Below are positions 43,818-53,400 of a stretch of DNA of 64,000 nucleotides, in pieces. A model generated the notes under the pieces. It was not told the origin of the DNA. It ran no database searches and worked only from the letters and a program-made list of their open reading frames with translations. The DNA comes from GCA-2706205 sp964215955 (lineage in GTDB: Bacteria; Bdellovibrionota; Bacteriovoracia; Bacteriovoracales; Bacteriovoracaceae). Position 1 is the first letter of the stretch. Every line of letters starts with the position of its first letter. The position numbers and the translations under genes were made by a program. The stretch is from NCBI GenBank assembly GCA_964215955.1, contig CAXPDR010000006.1, forward strand, positions 9,909-73,908. The letters run 5' to 3'.

Positions 43818-44516
43818 TTATAAATGAGTTTGATTGAAGAAAATATTTGTTTTCACGTTTGGACTTAGCTCAGCTATTTGACTCTTGATTTTTAAAATAC
43901 TGTCTTTATCTTTTTCTGAAAAAGAATATGAAATTGTCGCACCAAACTCAGTCTCAGTGATACTATCTAACTTTCCACGAACTAATCCTGTGGAAAATCT
44001 TTCAATAAGATTATCTTGAAGCTTATTATCAGAATCTGGAAGATTTAAAATAATGACACCCTCATATCTATTTTTTCGAAAAATAGGAAAATCTTTTTTA
44101 AGAATAACCAACCCTATGAAAGAAACTGCCATTATTAAAAGTAAAAAAGAAATATTAAATGTTGCACAAGTAATACTGGATGCAATTACAAGTAAAATAA
44201 AACCAACTTCTTCTGGGTCTTTGATGGGAGTTCTAAACCTTACAATAGACAAGGCTCCTAATAATCCAAGAGATAACGGGATTGAGAACTGTAGACAAAC
44301 AAATATTGCGGTAATAGCAACTCCAAGAATTGGAAAAGCCCTATGAAGGGTACTACCTGTTCCTTTTGTGCCATAAAATCTGACATAAAGATGAGAAACT
44401 AAGAAAGATGAAATAAGTGAACACATTAATACAAAGAAAAATGGCCCAATTCCAATATCCATCATCTTTTGGATGCCTGAATTAGATAAAACTTTTATAT
44501 TTAATAAATCTTCCAT
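43818..44516 (-). CDS. DUF4956 membrane protein
   Basis: Encodes 232 residues with about four membrane helices in the first 150: GPFFFVLMCSLISSFLVSHLYVRFYG, then the conserved GLLGALSIVRFRTPIKDPEEVGFILLVIASSITCATFNI. The SIVRFRTPIKDP block is typical of DUF4956. The C-terminal 80 residues form a soluble domain (EGVIILNLPD, SITETEFGATISYSF). The gene lies 2 bases after the VTC gene and 1 base before the CotH gene. Its molecular role is not established. Confidence 0.9.
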   Translation of the reverse strand: MEDLLNIKVLSNSGIQKMMDIGIGPFFFVLMCSLISSFLVSHLYVRFYGTKGTGSTLHRAFPILGVAITAIFVCLQFSIPLSLGLLGALSIVRFRTPIKDPEEVGFILLVIASSITCATFNISFLLLIMAVSFIGLVILKKDFPIFRKNRYEGVIILNLPDSDNKLQDNLIERFSTGLVRGKLDSITETEFGATISYSFSEKDKDSILKIKSQIAELSPNVKTNIFFNQTHL

Positions 44517-44518
44517 TA

Positions 44519-45187
44519 TTAACTCCTAATAAGCTCGTTAAAACAGCCCTCATACTTAGAAAAAGAATTCTTTTGAAAGCCAAAATTTTCAATTATTTTT
44601 AGCCTATCTGGGGAGACAGCTGAATGTCCCTTAACTTCTAATACACAATTTCTTAAAAATGTTGGCTTATACTCTTTTCTAATTAAATTTCTATTTGCTT
44701 TTTCAATATGAATATCGCTATCAACACATAATCTTAAACCAGTGAGAGGATCGATATACCTAGTCCTAAAATATGTAATTTGAATTGAAGGAAATAAGTG
44801 ACCAGAAAAATATCCTCCAAATGAATTTAATTCCCTAAAGATACCATAAAACTTTTCAGAACTAAGGTCTATATTTTCTAATTCATTTGGATTCATAGGT
44901 CGTTTTTTAAAACGCTTTTCACCAATTTTAAGTTTTACTTCGTGAAAAGCCATGTCAGAAGATTTATTAGTAACAGGGTCCCTATACCAGCGAATACGAT
45001 ATTTACACTTAAAATGATCACTTTCATCTTTTTCTCTTAGATGAAATAAGTCTCGTGTATCAAAGTAAATACTAGTAATAATGGCCTTTGGGTAATCAGG
45101 GTCCGGTTCAAAACTTAGTTCCATCCACTCCCTCACTTTAGGAGCTACGCTATTTGCGGTTATATACTTAGTTTCGAAGTCATTCAT
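44519..45187 (-). CDS. VTC-domain protein (polyphosphate polymerase-like)
   Basis: A 222-residue protein: FETKYITANSVAPKVREWM, AIITSIYFDTRDLFHLREK, KYRIRWYRDP, AFHEVKLKIGEKRFKKRPMN and CVLEVKGHSAVSPDRLK. These basic and acidic strands form the tunnel of VTC/Vtc4-like triphosphate tunnel enzymes. Vtc4 makes polyphosphate; bacterial homologs are mostly uncharacterised. It is first in the VTC, DUF4956, CotH operon, a known recurrent neighbourhood. Confidence 0.88.
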   Translation of the reverse strand: MNDFETKYITANSVAPKVREWMELSFEPDPDYPKAIITSIYFDTRDLFHLREKDESDHFKCKYRIRWYRDPVTNKSSDMAFHEVKLKIGEKRFKKRPMNPNELENIDLSSEKFYGIFRELNSFGGYFSGHLFPSIQITYFRTRYIDPLTGLRLCVDSDIHIEKANRNLIRKEYKPTFLRNCVLEVKGHSAVSPDRLKIIENFGFQKNSFSKYEGCFNELIRS

Positions 45188-45245
45188 TAAATTAGTATAG
45201 AATCAAACCTTTTCTAAGTCCAGAATCCATAGATCTTTTAAAATG

Positions 45246-46217
45246 TTATAGCTTAATATTTTGATAAAAGTTCAAATTAGATTTATAATGGTCAACACAG
45301 ATCTCAAGACCTTGGTCAAGCGTAGTCTTTGGCTCCCAATTTAAAAGTGACTTGGCTTTTTCAATATTTGCCCAAGTTATCAACATATCAGCTTTATTCA
45401 TAGGTAAGTTTTTCACAATGGCTTTTTTTCCCAATAACTGTTCATAAGTTTGGATCATTTTATTTATAGAAATAGGGTTGTTTCCTCCTCCAAGATTAAT
45501 AATTTCAAAGCCTAGTTTTTTTCCTGCTGCAATTGTTCCACTGGCGATATCATCAACAAACGTGAAATCACGGGACTGTTCACCATCTCCAAAAAGTTGA
45601 ATCTCTTTTCCTTCATCAATCCATTTCATAAATCTAAGTTGAGCCATATCGGGGCGACTAACAGGTCCATAAACGGTAAAATATCTCACAATTGAAACAT
45701 CAATTCCGTAGAGATGATGATAAGAATAGGCCATAACCTCAGCACCTTTTTTAGTAGCAGCATAAGGAGATATTGGTTCACTAACGTCTAAAGTTTCAAC
45801 AAAGGGCATTTCCTTTCCTGCATATAAAGAGCTTGTTGATGCTAAAACAAATTTTTCAACATTATGCTCGTGACACAAATCTAGTAAGTTTAGATTACCT
45901 TGGACATTTGTGCTTACATACACGGATGGATTTTCCATACTATAGCGAACGCCTGCTCTTGCAGCTAGATTATAAACGATATCAAAGTTATGTTTTGAGA
46001 AAACCTCTTCAAGTTCGGACTTCACCTCAATGTCGACTTTATAGAAAGTAAAATTTGAATATTTTTCAAGATTTTTCTTTCTAAACTCTTTGAGGTTTAC
46101 ATCATAGTAATCATTTAAATTGTCTATTCCAACAACTTCAACACCTTGTTCTAAGAGTAATTCACAAGTCCTACTTGCTATAAATCCAGCAGCGCCAGTC
46201 ACTAATACACATTTCAT
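45246..46217 (-). CDS. NAD-dependent epimerase, UDP-glucuronate 4-epimerase type
   Basis: Encodes 323 residues of the extended SDR family: VLVTGAAGFIASRTCELLLEQG (NAD loop), GIDNLNDYYDVNLKEFRKKN, LAARAGVRYSMENPSVYVSTNVQG, STSSLYAG and SPYAATKKGAEVMAYSYHHLYG (YxxxK), then FTVYGPVSRPDMAQLRFMKWIDEG. The GIDNLNDYYD opening and VSRPDMA block are typical of UDP-glucuronate 4-epimerases, which give UDP-galacturonate. It probably supplies an acidic sugar to the polysaccharide genes. Confidence 0.87.
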   Translation of the reverse strand: MKCVLVTGAAGFIASRTCELLLEQGVEVVGIDNLNDYYDVNLKEFRKKNLEKYSNFTFYKVDIEVKSELEEVFSKHNFDIVYNLAARAGVRYSMENPSVYVSTNVQGNLNLLDLCHEHNVEKFVLASTSSLYAGKEMPFVETLDVSEPISPYAATKKGAEVMAYSYHHLYGIDVSIVRYFTVYGPVSRPDMAQLRFMKWIDEGKEIQLFGDGEQSRDFTFVDDIASGTIAAGKKLGFEIINLGGGNNPISINKMIQTYEQLLGKKAIVKNLPMNKADMLITWANIEKAKSLLNWEPKTTLDQGLEICVDHYKSNLNFYQNIKL

Positions 46218-46321
46218 AATCTTAGCCTTTTGTTAGCAATATCATATATCAAAAAGAGCAATTTCAAAAATAAAAGAGAAGTATATTTGAGCTTATGATT
46301 TTAAAAGAATAAACTAAACAA

Positions 46322-47914
46322 ATGAGTAATTTAATTTTAAGTATAATAACATTTCTTTTAACGGTACTTACTGAGTTCCTATTTTCCATTTATCAAGGAC
46401 TTCCATCAACAATTCCATTTCAAAACTATATTGGTTTATTTATTGCTCTTTTCCTATTTAGTTTTATTAAAGGTTACTGGCTGAGGCTAGCTGGCTTGAC
46501 CATGATTCTCGTTCTCAGTTTTTTCCAGATGATGCATATTCAATTTTACAGTATGCCAGTTTATCCAAATGCAATATATCTGTTTTTTACAGAAAGCTCT
46601 GAAATCTTTTACACACTCAAAGAAAACTTACATTTTTTCTTTATTCCAATCATATTAATTATCCCTTCAGTGCTTATCATTTGGATCGGCCATAAAAGGC
46701 TACCCAAACTAAAATCATCTATTTGGGTTTCAAGTATCTTTATTTTTTATTTGGTTTTTAATCCCATTCGAACCTATATGACAGGCAACACCTGGGGAAG
46801 ACAACCATCAGGCCAAGAGTTTATGGGAATGAATCTTTACCTAAGTATTTCTTACTTTTCTGGAAGAATTCTCCCCTATAAGATGTTAGGTGGTGAGAAA
46901 CAAAAAAGTTTTAAACCCCAAGTTAAATTTACAAAAACTAAATCCTTTGATGGAAATATCATTTTAGTTTTAGGTGAAAGTCTTTCTGCTAATCATCTTT
47001 CTCTATTGGGTTATAATGTAAACACTACTCCTTACCTCTTAACCTTAAAAGAAAATCCAAACTTCTATTATACCAAGGCCATATCATCAGGAGTAAGCAC
47101 TGATGTTGCTGTAGCGATGTTTATGAATTCCACTTATGGCCTAAGAGGAAGCGAAGATGTTATAAAAGGTAAAAATTGCTTATTTAACTTAGCTAAAGAT
47201 AGTGGTTTTAAAACCTACTTCTTCTCTTCCCAATCAGAACAACAATTAAGATATATTTCTAATAGTATCTGCACAAAAAAAATTGATTATTATAAAAGTC
47301 TAGATCTTATAAATCCAAGTATTGATAATCCAAATAAAGCAGATGATAGAATAACTATCAGAGAAATACCAAAAACATTTGATGAAGAGTCCAAACAGTT
47401 TCTAGTTCTCCATCAAAGAGGAAGCCATTCTCCTTATGCTCTTAGATATAGTGATCCGTACTTTTCTCTAACTAAAGATAAGAAAAAAAACAGAGTCATT
47501 CATTATGATAATAGTGTATTAGAGTTTGATAAATTTATGCAGGAGTTGATTACATTGGTACAAAGTTATAATACTCCCACCATTGTTCTTTATCTTTCAG
47601 ATCATGGAGAAGGCCTAGGAGAGGAAGGTGTTTGGGGGCATGCGGCCTTAAAAAAACCATCGATTGAGATACCATTTTTAATTTATACCCATAATACTGA
47701 ACTAAAAACTCCGCCGACTTTACCTAAAATTCCAACTCAGTTTAATATTTCTTTATATATTTCTAAACTCTTAGGACATGACCCAACACCCCATTATCAT
47801 GAATTCCCAAAGAATTTTCAAATACTTGGAAATGATATAGATGGATTTTCTGGTTATCTTGATGTGAAAATGAATGATACTGGTGAATACACAATTCACA
47901 AGAAAGATATCTAA
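46322..47914 (+). CDS. Phosphoethanolamine transferase (EptA/CptA-type)
   Basis: A 530-residue protein with five membrane helices (about 1-140) and a periplasmic alkaline-phosphatase-like domain. Residues 218-223 (GESLSA, Glu219), Thr260 in SGVSTDVAVAMF, HQRGSHSPY and LYLSDHGEGLGE give the expected metal-binding and nucleophile set. Such enzymes transfer phosphoethanolamine from phosphatidylethanolamine to lipid A, core or another glycan, changing surface charge. No regulator is adjacent. A small secreted protein gene follows 40 bases later. Confidence 0.88.
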   Translation: MSNLILSIITFLLTVLTEFLFSIYQGLPSTIPFQNYIGLFIALFLFSFIKGYWLRLAGLTMILVLSFFQMMHIQFYSMPVYPNAIYLFFTESSEIFYTLKENLHFFFIPIILIIPSVLIIWIGHKRLPKLKSSIWVSSIFIFYLVFNPIRTYMTGNTWGRQPSGQEFMGMNLYLSISYFSGRILPYKMLGGEKQKSFKPQVKFTKTKSFDGNIILVLGESLSANHLSLLGYNVNTTPYLLTLKENPNFYYTKAISSGVSTDVAVAMFMNSTYGLRGSEDVIKGKNCLFNLAKDSGFKTYFFSSQSEQQLRYISNSICTKKIDYYKSLDLINPSIDNPNKADDRITIREIPKTFDEESKQFLVLHQRGSHSPYALRYSDPYFSLTKDKKKNRVIHYDNSVLEFDKFMQELITLVQSYNTPTIVLYLSDHGEGLGEEGVWGHAALKKPSIEIPFLIYTHNTELKTPPTLPKIPTQFNISLYISKLLGHDPTPHYHEFPKNFQILGNDIDGFSGYLDVKMNDTGEYTIHKKDI

Positions 47915-47954
47915 GCTTCTTTACTTAATAGATAATTAAAGCTAGTAATCAGCT

Positions 47955-48413
47955 ATGAAAAATTCACTAATCTTTGTTTTACTATTTTTAAGTACTTACT
48001 CTCACTCTGTTGTAGTAGAAATTAAACAACTTTGTAAAAATGATAGCTTCTACTCTCAAGAAATAGAAATCCTAGCTCCAACTACGGCAGGTCACTTAAC
48101 AATACACATGCTAGAGCAAGCTGGAATCGATTTTTTAGGGAATGAAAATGGGATTAGTGGTCTTTTAAATACTCCAACAGGACTTGATTCCTACGAAGTG
48201 ATTTCTGATAATCATATGCGAGCTTATGGTTGGTGTTATTCGGTTGATGGATCACAGCCAAATGTTCTTGCTAGTGAATATCCATTATTTCCAGATTCAG
48301 ACTGTAAGTTAACTTGGTTTTATGGTTATGCAGAGATGATTGATAATGAGTGGATTAGTTATTGCAAGCCAGTATACTTAAAACCAAACTCATTCGTTTG
48401 TTCTAAGAACTAG
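47955..48413 (+). CDS. Small secreted protein, DUF4430-like
   Basis: A 152-residue protein with a signal peptide (about 1-18). The body has four or more cysteines (QLCKN, WCYSVDG, DCKLTWF, SYCKP, FVCSKN) likely to form disulfides, and MRAYGWCYSVDGSQPNVLASEYPL resembles the DUF4430/transcobalamin-like C-terminal fold. Function unknown. Its stop shares CTAG with the convergent second kdsD copy. Confidence 0.45.
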   Translation: MKNSLIFVLLFLSTYSHSVVVEIKQLCKNDSFYSQEIEILAPTTAGHLTIHMLEQAGIDFLGNENGISGLLNTPTGLDSYEVISDNHMRAYGWCYSVDGSQPNVLASEYPLFPDSDCKLTWFYGYAEMIDNEWISYCKPVYLKPNSFVCSKN

Positions 48414-49351
48414 ATATCGTAACGATGTAGAATACCTTTAAAGTTTTCATTCTCATCTACAACAAGTAATGTCGTAATTTTTCTTTCTTGCATGATATTT
48501 TCGGCAACTACAATTCTTTCATTTTCTAAGATAAATGCAGGTTTTTTAAAGCCAAAGTCTTTGGCAGTTTTAGTTAAGGCTTTTTCTTTTTCATTTTTAA
48601 GCAACCTACGAATATCTCCATCAGAGATAAGCCCTTTAATTTCATCATTTTCTAAGATTACCCCAACCCCAAGTCTAGCCTGTGAGATTACTGATAAAAT
48701 TTTATCAAAGTCATCATCAGGAGCAAGTACTGGTAAATTTTCAGTTTTCATGACATCTGATACTTTCGTTAAAAGCTTTCTTCCCAAACTTCCACCTGGG
48801 TGAAATTTAGCAAAGTTCTCAGCCTTAAAGTTTCTTGCCTTCATTAAAGCAATAGCTATTGCATCCCCCATGGCCAAGGTCACTGTTGTTGAAGTGGTTG
48901 GAGCTAATTCAAGGGGGCAAGCTTCTTTGGAAACTCCGATATCGATAAAGTAATTAGAATGTTTTACCAAGGTGGAGTCTTCTTTACCCGCCATAGCAAC
49001 GACTATATTTTTGTTTTCTTTAAAAAAGGGAAGAAGTTTTATAACCTCCTCAGTTTCACCTGAATTTGAAATTGCTAAAACGATATCACCACTGTGAATC
49101 ATTCCAAGATCGCCATGATAAGCTTCTCCAGGATGCATAAAAAAAGCTCTGGTACCTGTTGATGCTAATGTAGCCGTAATCTTTTTTCCAATGAGTCCAG
49201 ATTTCCCCATTCCTGTGACAACACAGCGGCCCTCAGCAGAAAGTATTGTACTAATTATGGAGTTAAAAGAGTCATTCAATTTATTTTGAACTTCCTTCAT
49301 CCCATCAATTTCAATTTTAAAAACATTATTGGCTTCATCTAAATAGTTCAT
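48410..49351 (-). CDS. kdsD: Arabinose-5-phosphate isomerase (KdsD/KpsF), copy 2
   Basis: Encodes 313 residues and closely resembles the copy at 35714-36652 throughout: GRCVVTGMGKSGLIGKKITATLASTGTRAFFMHPGEAYHGDLGMIHSGD, SNSGETEEVIKLL, LAPTTSTTVTLAMGD, KFHPGGSLGRKLL and two CBS domains, again ending RYDI. It is placed 58 bases after manA on the same strand. One copy may serve lipid A core Kdo and the other the capsule, as KdsD and KpsF do in E. coli; which is which cannot be read. Confidence 0.93.
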   Translation of the reverse strand: MNYLDEANNVFKIEIDGMKEVQNKLNDSFNSIISTILSAEGRCVVTGMGKSGLIGKKITATLASTGTRAFFMHPGEAYHGDLGMIHSGDIVLAISNSGETEEVIKLLPFFKENKNIVVAMAGKEDSTLVKHSNYFIDIGVSKEACPLELAPTTSTTVTLAMGDAIAIALMKARNFKAENFAKFHPGGSLGRKLLTKVSDVMKTENLPVLAPDDDFDKILSVISQARLGVGVILENDEIKGLISDGDIRRLLKNEKEKALTKTAKDFGFKKPAFILENERIVVAENIMQERKITTLLVVDENENFKGILHRYDI

Positions 49352-49409
49352 ATCTAAATTTTATCGAATATTTTTTAGTAAGCCAAGCAGGCTAAAATAG
49401 AAGAATAAA

Positions 49410-50306
49410 TCAATTTTCCGAGACAATTAAAAAACTACAATTAGGACTAAGTTCTAGTTCTAATAATCCATCATCAAGTGCAATACCTGATTCGTACTGT
49501 TTTAAATCCGCCTCTCCAGAGATACTACCAGAGAGAACTACAATTGATGATTTTGCACTAAGGTTAATATGAAGATCTTTTTGGCTCATATTTGAATAAA
49601 GCTCTACCTTAAAGTCCGCACGATCTATTAAGTTTACAATACCGACTGTACCTAATAGGTCTCTTCTACAGTGTCGCTCTAATTCATCATTTAAACTTGG
49701 ATTAAAGTTTAAAACACTTTTAGCTTTTTCAATATGTAATTCTCTGGGGTTTCCATTGCTTCCTAATCGGTTCCAATCCCATACTCTATAAGTCACACCA
49801 GAGCTCTGCTGGACTTCACACAATGTTATACCAGCTCCAATAGAATGAACTGTTCCAGCTGGAACGTAGAAAAAGTCACCTCTTCTTACAGGGATATAAT
49901 TTAAAAAGTTTTGAACTGGTAATTGAGATTCAACAGCATTAAAAAATTCCTTCTTAGTTACACCATTCTTAAACCCTAAGAAAATTCCCGAATCTGGTTT
50001 TGCATCCAAGATAATCCAGTATTCAGACTTACCAATACTATTTTCATTAGCTAAAGCAAACTCATCTGTAGGATGAACCTGTACTGATAAATTATCAGAA
50101 GTATCAATAAACTTGGTTAAATAAGTCAACTTAGCAAAGTCAGACAATGGTTTATCTCCTATCAAAGAAGACTTCCCATCTAGCGAGGAAATTTCCCAAG
50201 TTTCACCAACTTTTTCAGAAGGATCAATGGCTTTTGCTTCTGCTAATTTAGTTCCAGCCCAAATGGTATTGGATATAAATGGTTTTAATTTAACAAATTT
50301 TTTCAT
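49410..50306 (-). CDS. manA: Mannose-6-phosphate isomerase, class I
   Basis: A 298-residue cupin-like enzyme: FISNTIWAGTKLAEAK, GETWEISSLDG, LSVQVHPTDEFALANE (zinc ligands), EYWIILDAKPDSGIFLGFK, FFYVPAGTVHSIGAGITLCEVQQSSGVTYRVWDWNR. It interconverts mannose 6-phosphate and fructose 6-phosphate and feeds GDP-mannose or central metabolism. Slightly short compared with enteric ManA, like the Firmicutes-type enzyme. Confidence 0.93.
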   Translation of the reverse strand: MKKFVKLKPFISNTIWAGTKLAEAKAIDPSEKVGETWEISSLDGKSSLIGDKPLSDFAKLTYLTKFIDTSDNLSVQVHPTDEFALANENSIGKSEYWIILDAKPDSGIFLGFKNGVTKKEFFNAVESQLPVQNFLNYIPVRRGDFFYVPAGTVHSIGAGITLCEVQQSSGVTYRVWDWNRLGSNGNPRELHIEKAKSVLNFNPSLNDELERHCRRDLLGTVGIVNLIDRADFKVELYSNMSQKDLHINLSAKSSIVVLSGSISGEADLKQYESGIALDDGLLELELSPNCSFLIVSEN

Positions 50307-50330
50307 GCTAAAGACTTTAACAAATATTAG

Positions 50331-50388
50331 CTAATGCATAAAGAATTATTGCTAAAAAACTAAATAAATAATACACTAATGCATCAAG
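50331..50388. promoter_or_regulatory. Direct repeats upstream of metH
   Basis: CTAATGCATAAAG (50331-50343) and CTAATGCATCAAG (50376-50388) differ at one position and are 45 bases apart, in the gap between manA and metH. They could be operator half-sites for methionine control. No riboswitch structure is apparent. Confidence 0.3.
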
Positions 50389-50405
50389 TATAAAGGCGGT
50401 AAAAG

Positions 50406-53400
50406 TTGAAAAAGATTTTCATTCTTGATGGTGCTATGGGCACTATGATTCAAAAGTACAAGCTTACTGAAGAAGATTATCGAGGCGAAAGATTTAAAAA
50501 CTATCACATGCCGGTGAAAGGAAATAATGATCTTCTTTCAATTACCAAACCAGAAGTTATCAAAGAAATTCATAAGCGCTTCTTGGATGTAGGTTCAGAT
50601 ATTATCGAAACCAATACCTTCTCTGCAACGACCATTGCTATGGCCGACTATGAAATGCAAAACTTAGTTGATGAAATGAACATTGCAAGTGCAAAAATAG
50701 CAAGGCAAGTTTGTGATGAGTATACAAAGAAAAATCCTAGTAAACCGAGGTATGTTGCAGGATCAATTGGTCCAACTAATAAAACTGCTTCAATGTCACC
50801 CGATGTTAATGACCCCGGTTTTAGGGCCGTAACATATGATGATCTTGTAAAGGCATACAAGCAACAAGTTAAAGGCTTAGTAGAAGGCGGAGTTGACTTT
50901 CTTTTGGTGGAGACAATCTTTGATACTCTAAACGCAAAGGCAGCATTATTTGCAATTGAAACTTATTTTGAAGAAGAAAATAAGCCTCCTCTGCCAATCA
51001 TGGTTTCAGGAACTATCACTGACGCTTCAGGAAGAACTTTATCAGGTCAGACAGTTGAGGCATTTCTCTATTCAGTCTCACATCTCCCGCTAATGAGTAT
51101 TGGAATAAATTGTGCTTTAGGTGCAGACTTAATGAGACCATACATTAAGACTTTGGCAGAAAAAGCTCCCTTTCAAATTTGTATTTACCCAAATGCTGGT
51201 CTTCCAAATGAGTTTGGAGAATATGACCAATCTCCAGAACAGATGGCAGACATTGTTGAAGAATATTTAAAAGAAGGTTTTATAAACATTATTGGTGGGT
51301 GTTGCGGGACAAGTTATCAACATATAGAAGCCATTGCAAAAAGGGCTCAAAATTATTCTGCAAGAGTTGTCCCCAAGAAAGATCATCTTGCTCACCTGTC
51401 AGGACTAGAACCTTTTACTGTGACCTCTGATATCAATTTTGTGAATATTGGTGAAAGAACAAATATTGCCGGTTCTCTTCGTTTTAAGAAAATGATTGCA
51501 GAGGGTCGTTTTGAAGATGCTCTTGAAGTGGCCAAAGATCAAGTTGAAAATGGAGCACAAATCCTTGATGTAAATATGGATGACGGAATGATTGATGGTA
51601 AGGCCGCCATGGTTCGATTTCTAAATCTCATTGCAGCAGAACCTGATATTGCTCGAATACCTATAATGATTGATTCCTCTAAGTGGGAAATTATTGAAGC
51701 TGGTCTCAAATGTGTTCAAGGAAAAGCTGTTGTAAATTCTATTTCTCTAAAAGAAGGTGAAGAGGTTTTTATTGAGCAAGCAAAGAAAATAAAACGTTAC
51801 GGTGCAGCTACTGTTGTCATGGCATTTGATGAAACTGGGCAAGCAGATACTTTTGAGCGCAGAATTGAGATTTGTGAAAGAGCATACAAAATTCTAGTTA
51901 ATATAGTAAACTTTCCACCTGAGGATATCATTTTTGATCCTAATATTCTTGCTATAGCTACAGGAATAGAACTTCATAATAACTATGGAGTTGATTTCAT
52001 TAATGCGACTAAATGGATTAAAGATAATCTGCCTTATGCTAAGGTCAGTGGTGGTGTTTCAAATTTATCTTTTTCTTTCAGGGGAAATAATATAGTACGT
52101 GAAGCTATCCACTCTGTATTTTTATATCACGCCATAAAAGCAGGAATGGATATGGGGATTGTTAACCCTGGAATGCTTGAGGTCTATGATTCTATACCAA
52201 AAGACTTAAGAGAACGATGTGAGGACGTTGTTTTAAATAGATCACCAGAGGCAACAGAAAGACTTCTAGAGTTTGCTCAAACTGTAAAAGGTGAAAAAAA
52301 GGAAAAGGTAAAGAATGAAGCCTGGAGAAAACTTTCAGTTAACGAAAGATTATCTCATGCTTTAGTTAAAGGTATTACCGATTATATTGATGAAGATGTC
52401 GAAGAAGCCAGACACCAATTTGAGAGGCCGCTTCAATTAATCGAAGGTCCTTTGATGGATGGAATGAATATTGTTGGTGAATTGTTTGGCGAAGGTAAAA
52501 TGTTTTTACCTCAAGTTGTAAAATCAGCTCGAGTCATGAAAAAAGCTGTGGCTTACTTGAACCCTTTCATAGAGAAAGAAAAAGGGGCAGGTTCATCTCA
52601 AGGAAAAATTCTTCTTGCAACAGTTAAGGGTGATGTTCATGATATTGGTAAAAATATAGTTTCCGTTGTTCTTAGTTGCAATAATTTTGAAATAATTGAT
52701 ATGGGAGTTATGGTTCCTTGTGAAGATATACTTAGAAAAGCTAAAGAAGAAAATGTAGATGTCATTGGGCTTTCTGGTTTAATTACTCCTAGCTTAGACG
52801 AAATGGTTGATGTTGCAAAAGAAATGCAAAGACAAGACTTTGAAATACCTATGATGTTAGGTGGAGCTACGACATCTAGAATTCACACTGCGGTAAAAGT
52901 GGATCCACATTACGAAGGAACAGTCATACATGTAGCCGATGCCTCAAAGTCTGTTCCTATTGCTCAAATGCTTTTAACTCAAAAAGAAAATATCCATGAG
53001 CAAACGAAATCTCAATATCAAGGGATGAGAGAAAATTACAGTGGTAAACAACAATACGAAACTATCTCCATCAATGAAGCCAGAAAAAACTATTTCCCCA
53101 TAGATTGGGAAAAGTCAGTGATAACTCAACCTAAATTTCTTGGGGTACGTGAGTTTAACGATATTTCATTAGAAACTCTTAAAAACTATATCGATTGGAC
53201 CCCATTCTTTTCAGCATGGAGATTGAAAGGTCCATATCCTAAGATTTTGGAAGATGAGAAATATGGAGAAGAAGCTCAAAAGCTCTTTCAAGACGCTCAA
53301 AAATATATTCAACTATTAATTGATTCAGGACTACAGCTTAATAAAGCTAAAATTGGATTCTTCCCAGCAAACTCCAAAGTTGATGATATTGAACTTTTTG

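Noticed and set aside
50307..50405. Possible cobalamin or S-adenosylmethionine riboswitch before metH
   Set aside because: The gap is only 99 bases and shows no conserved riboswitch core or pairing pattern.
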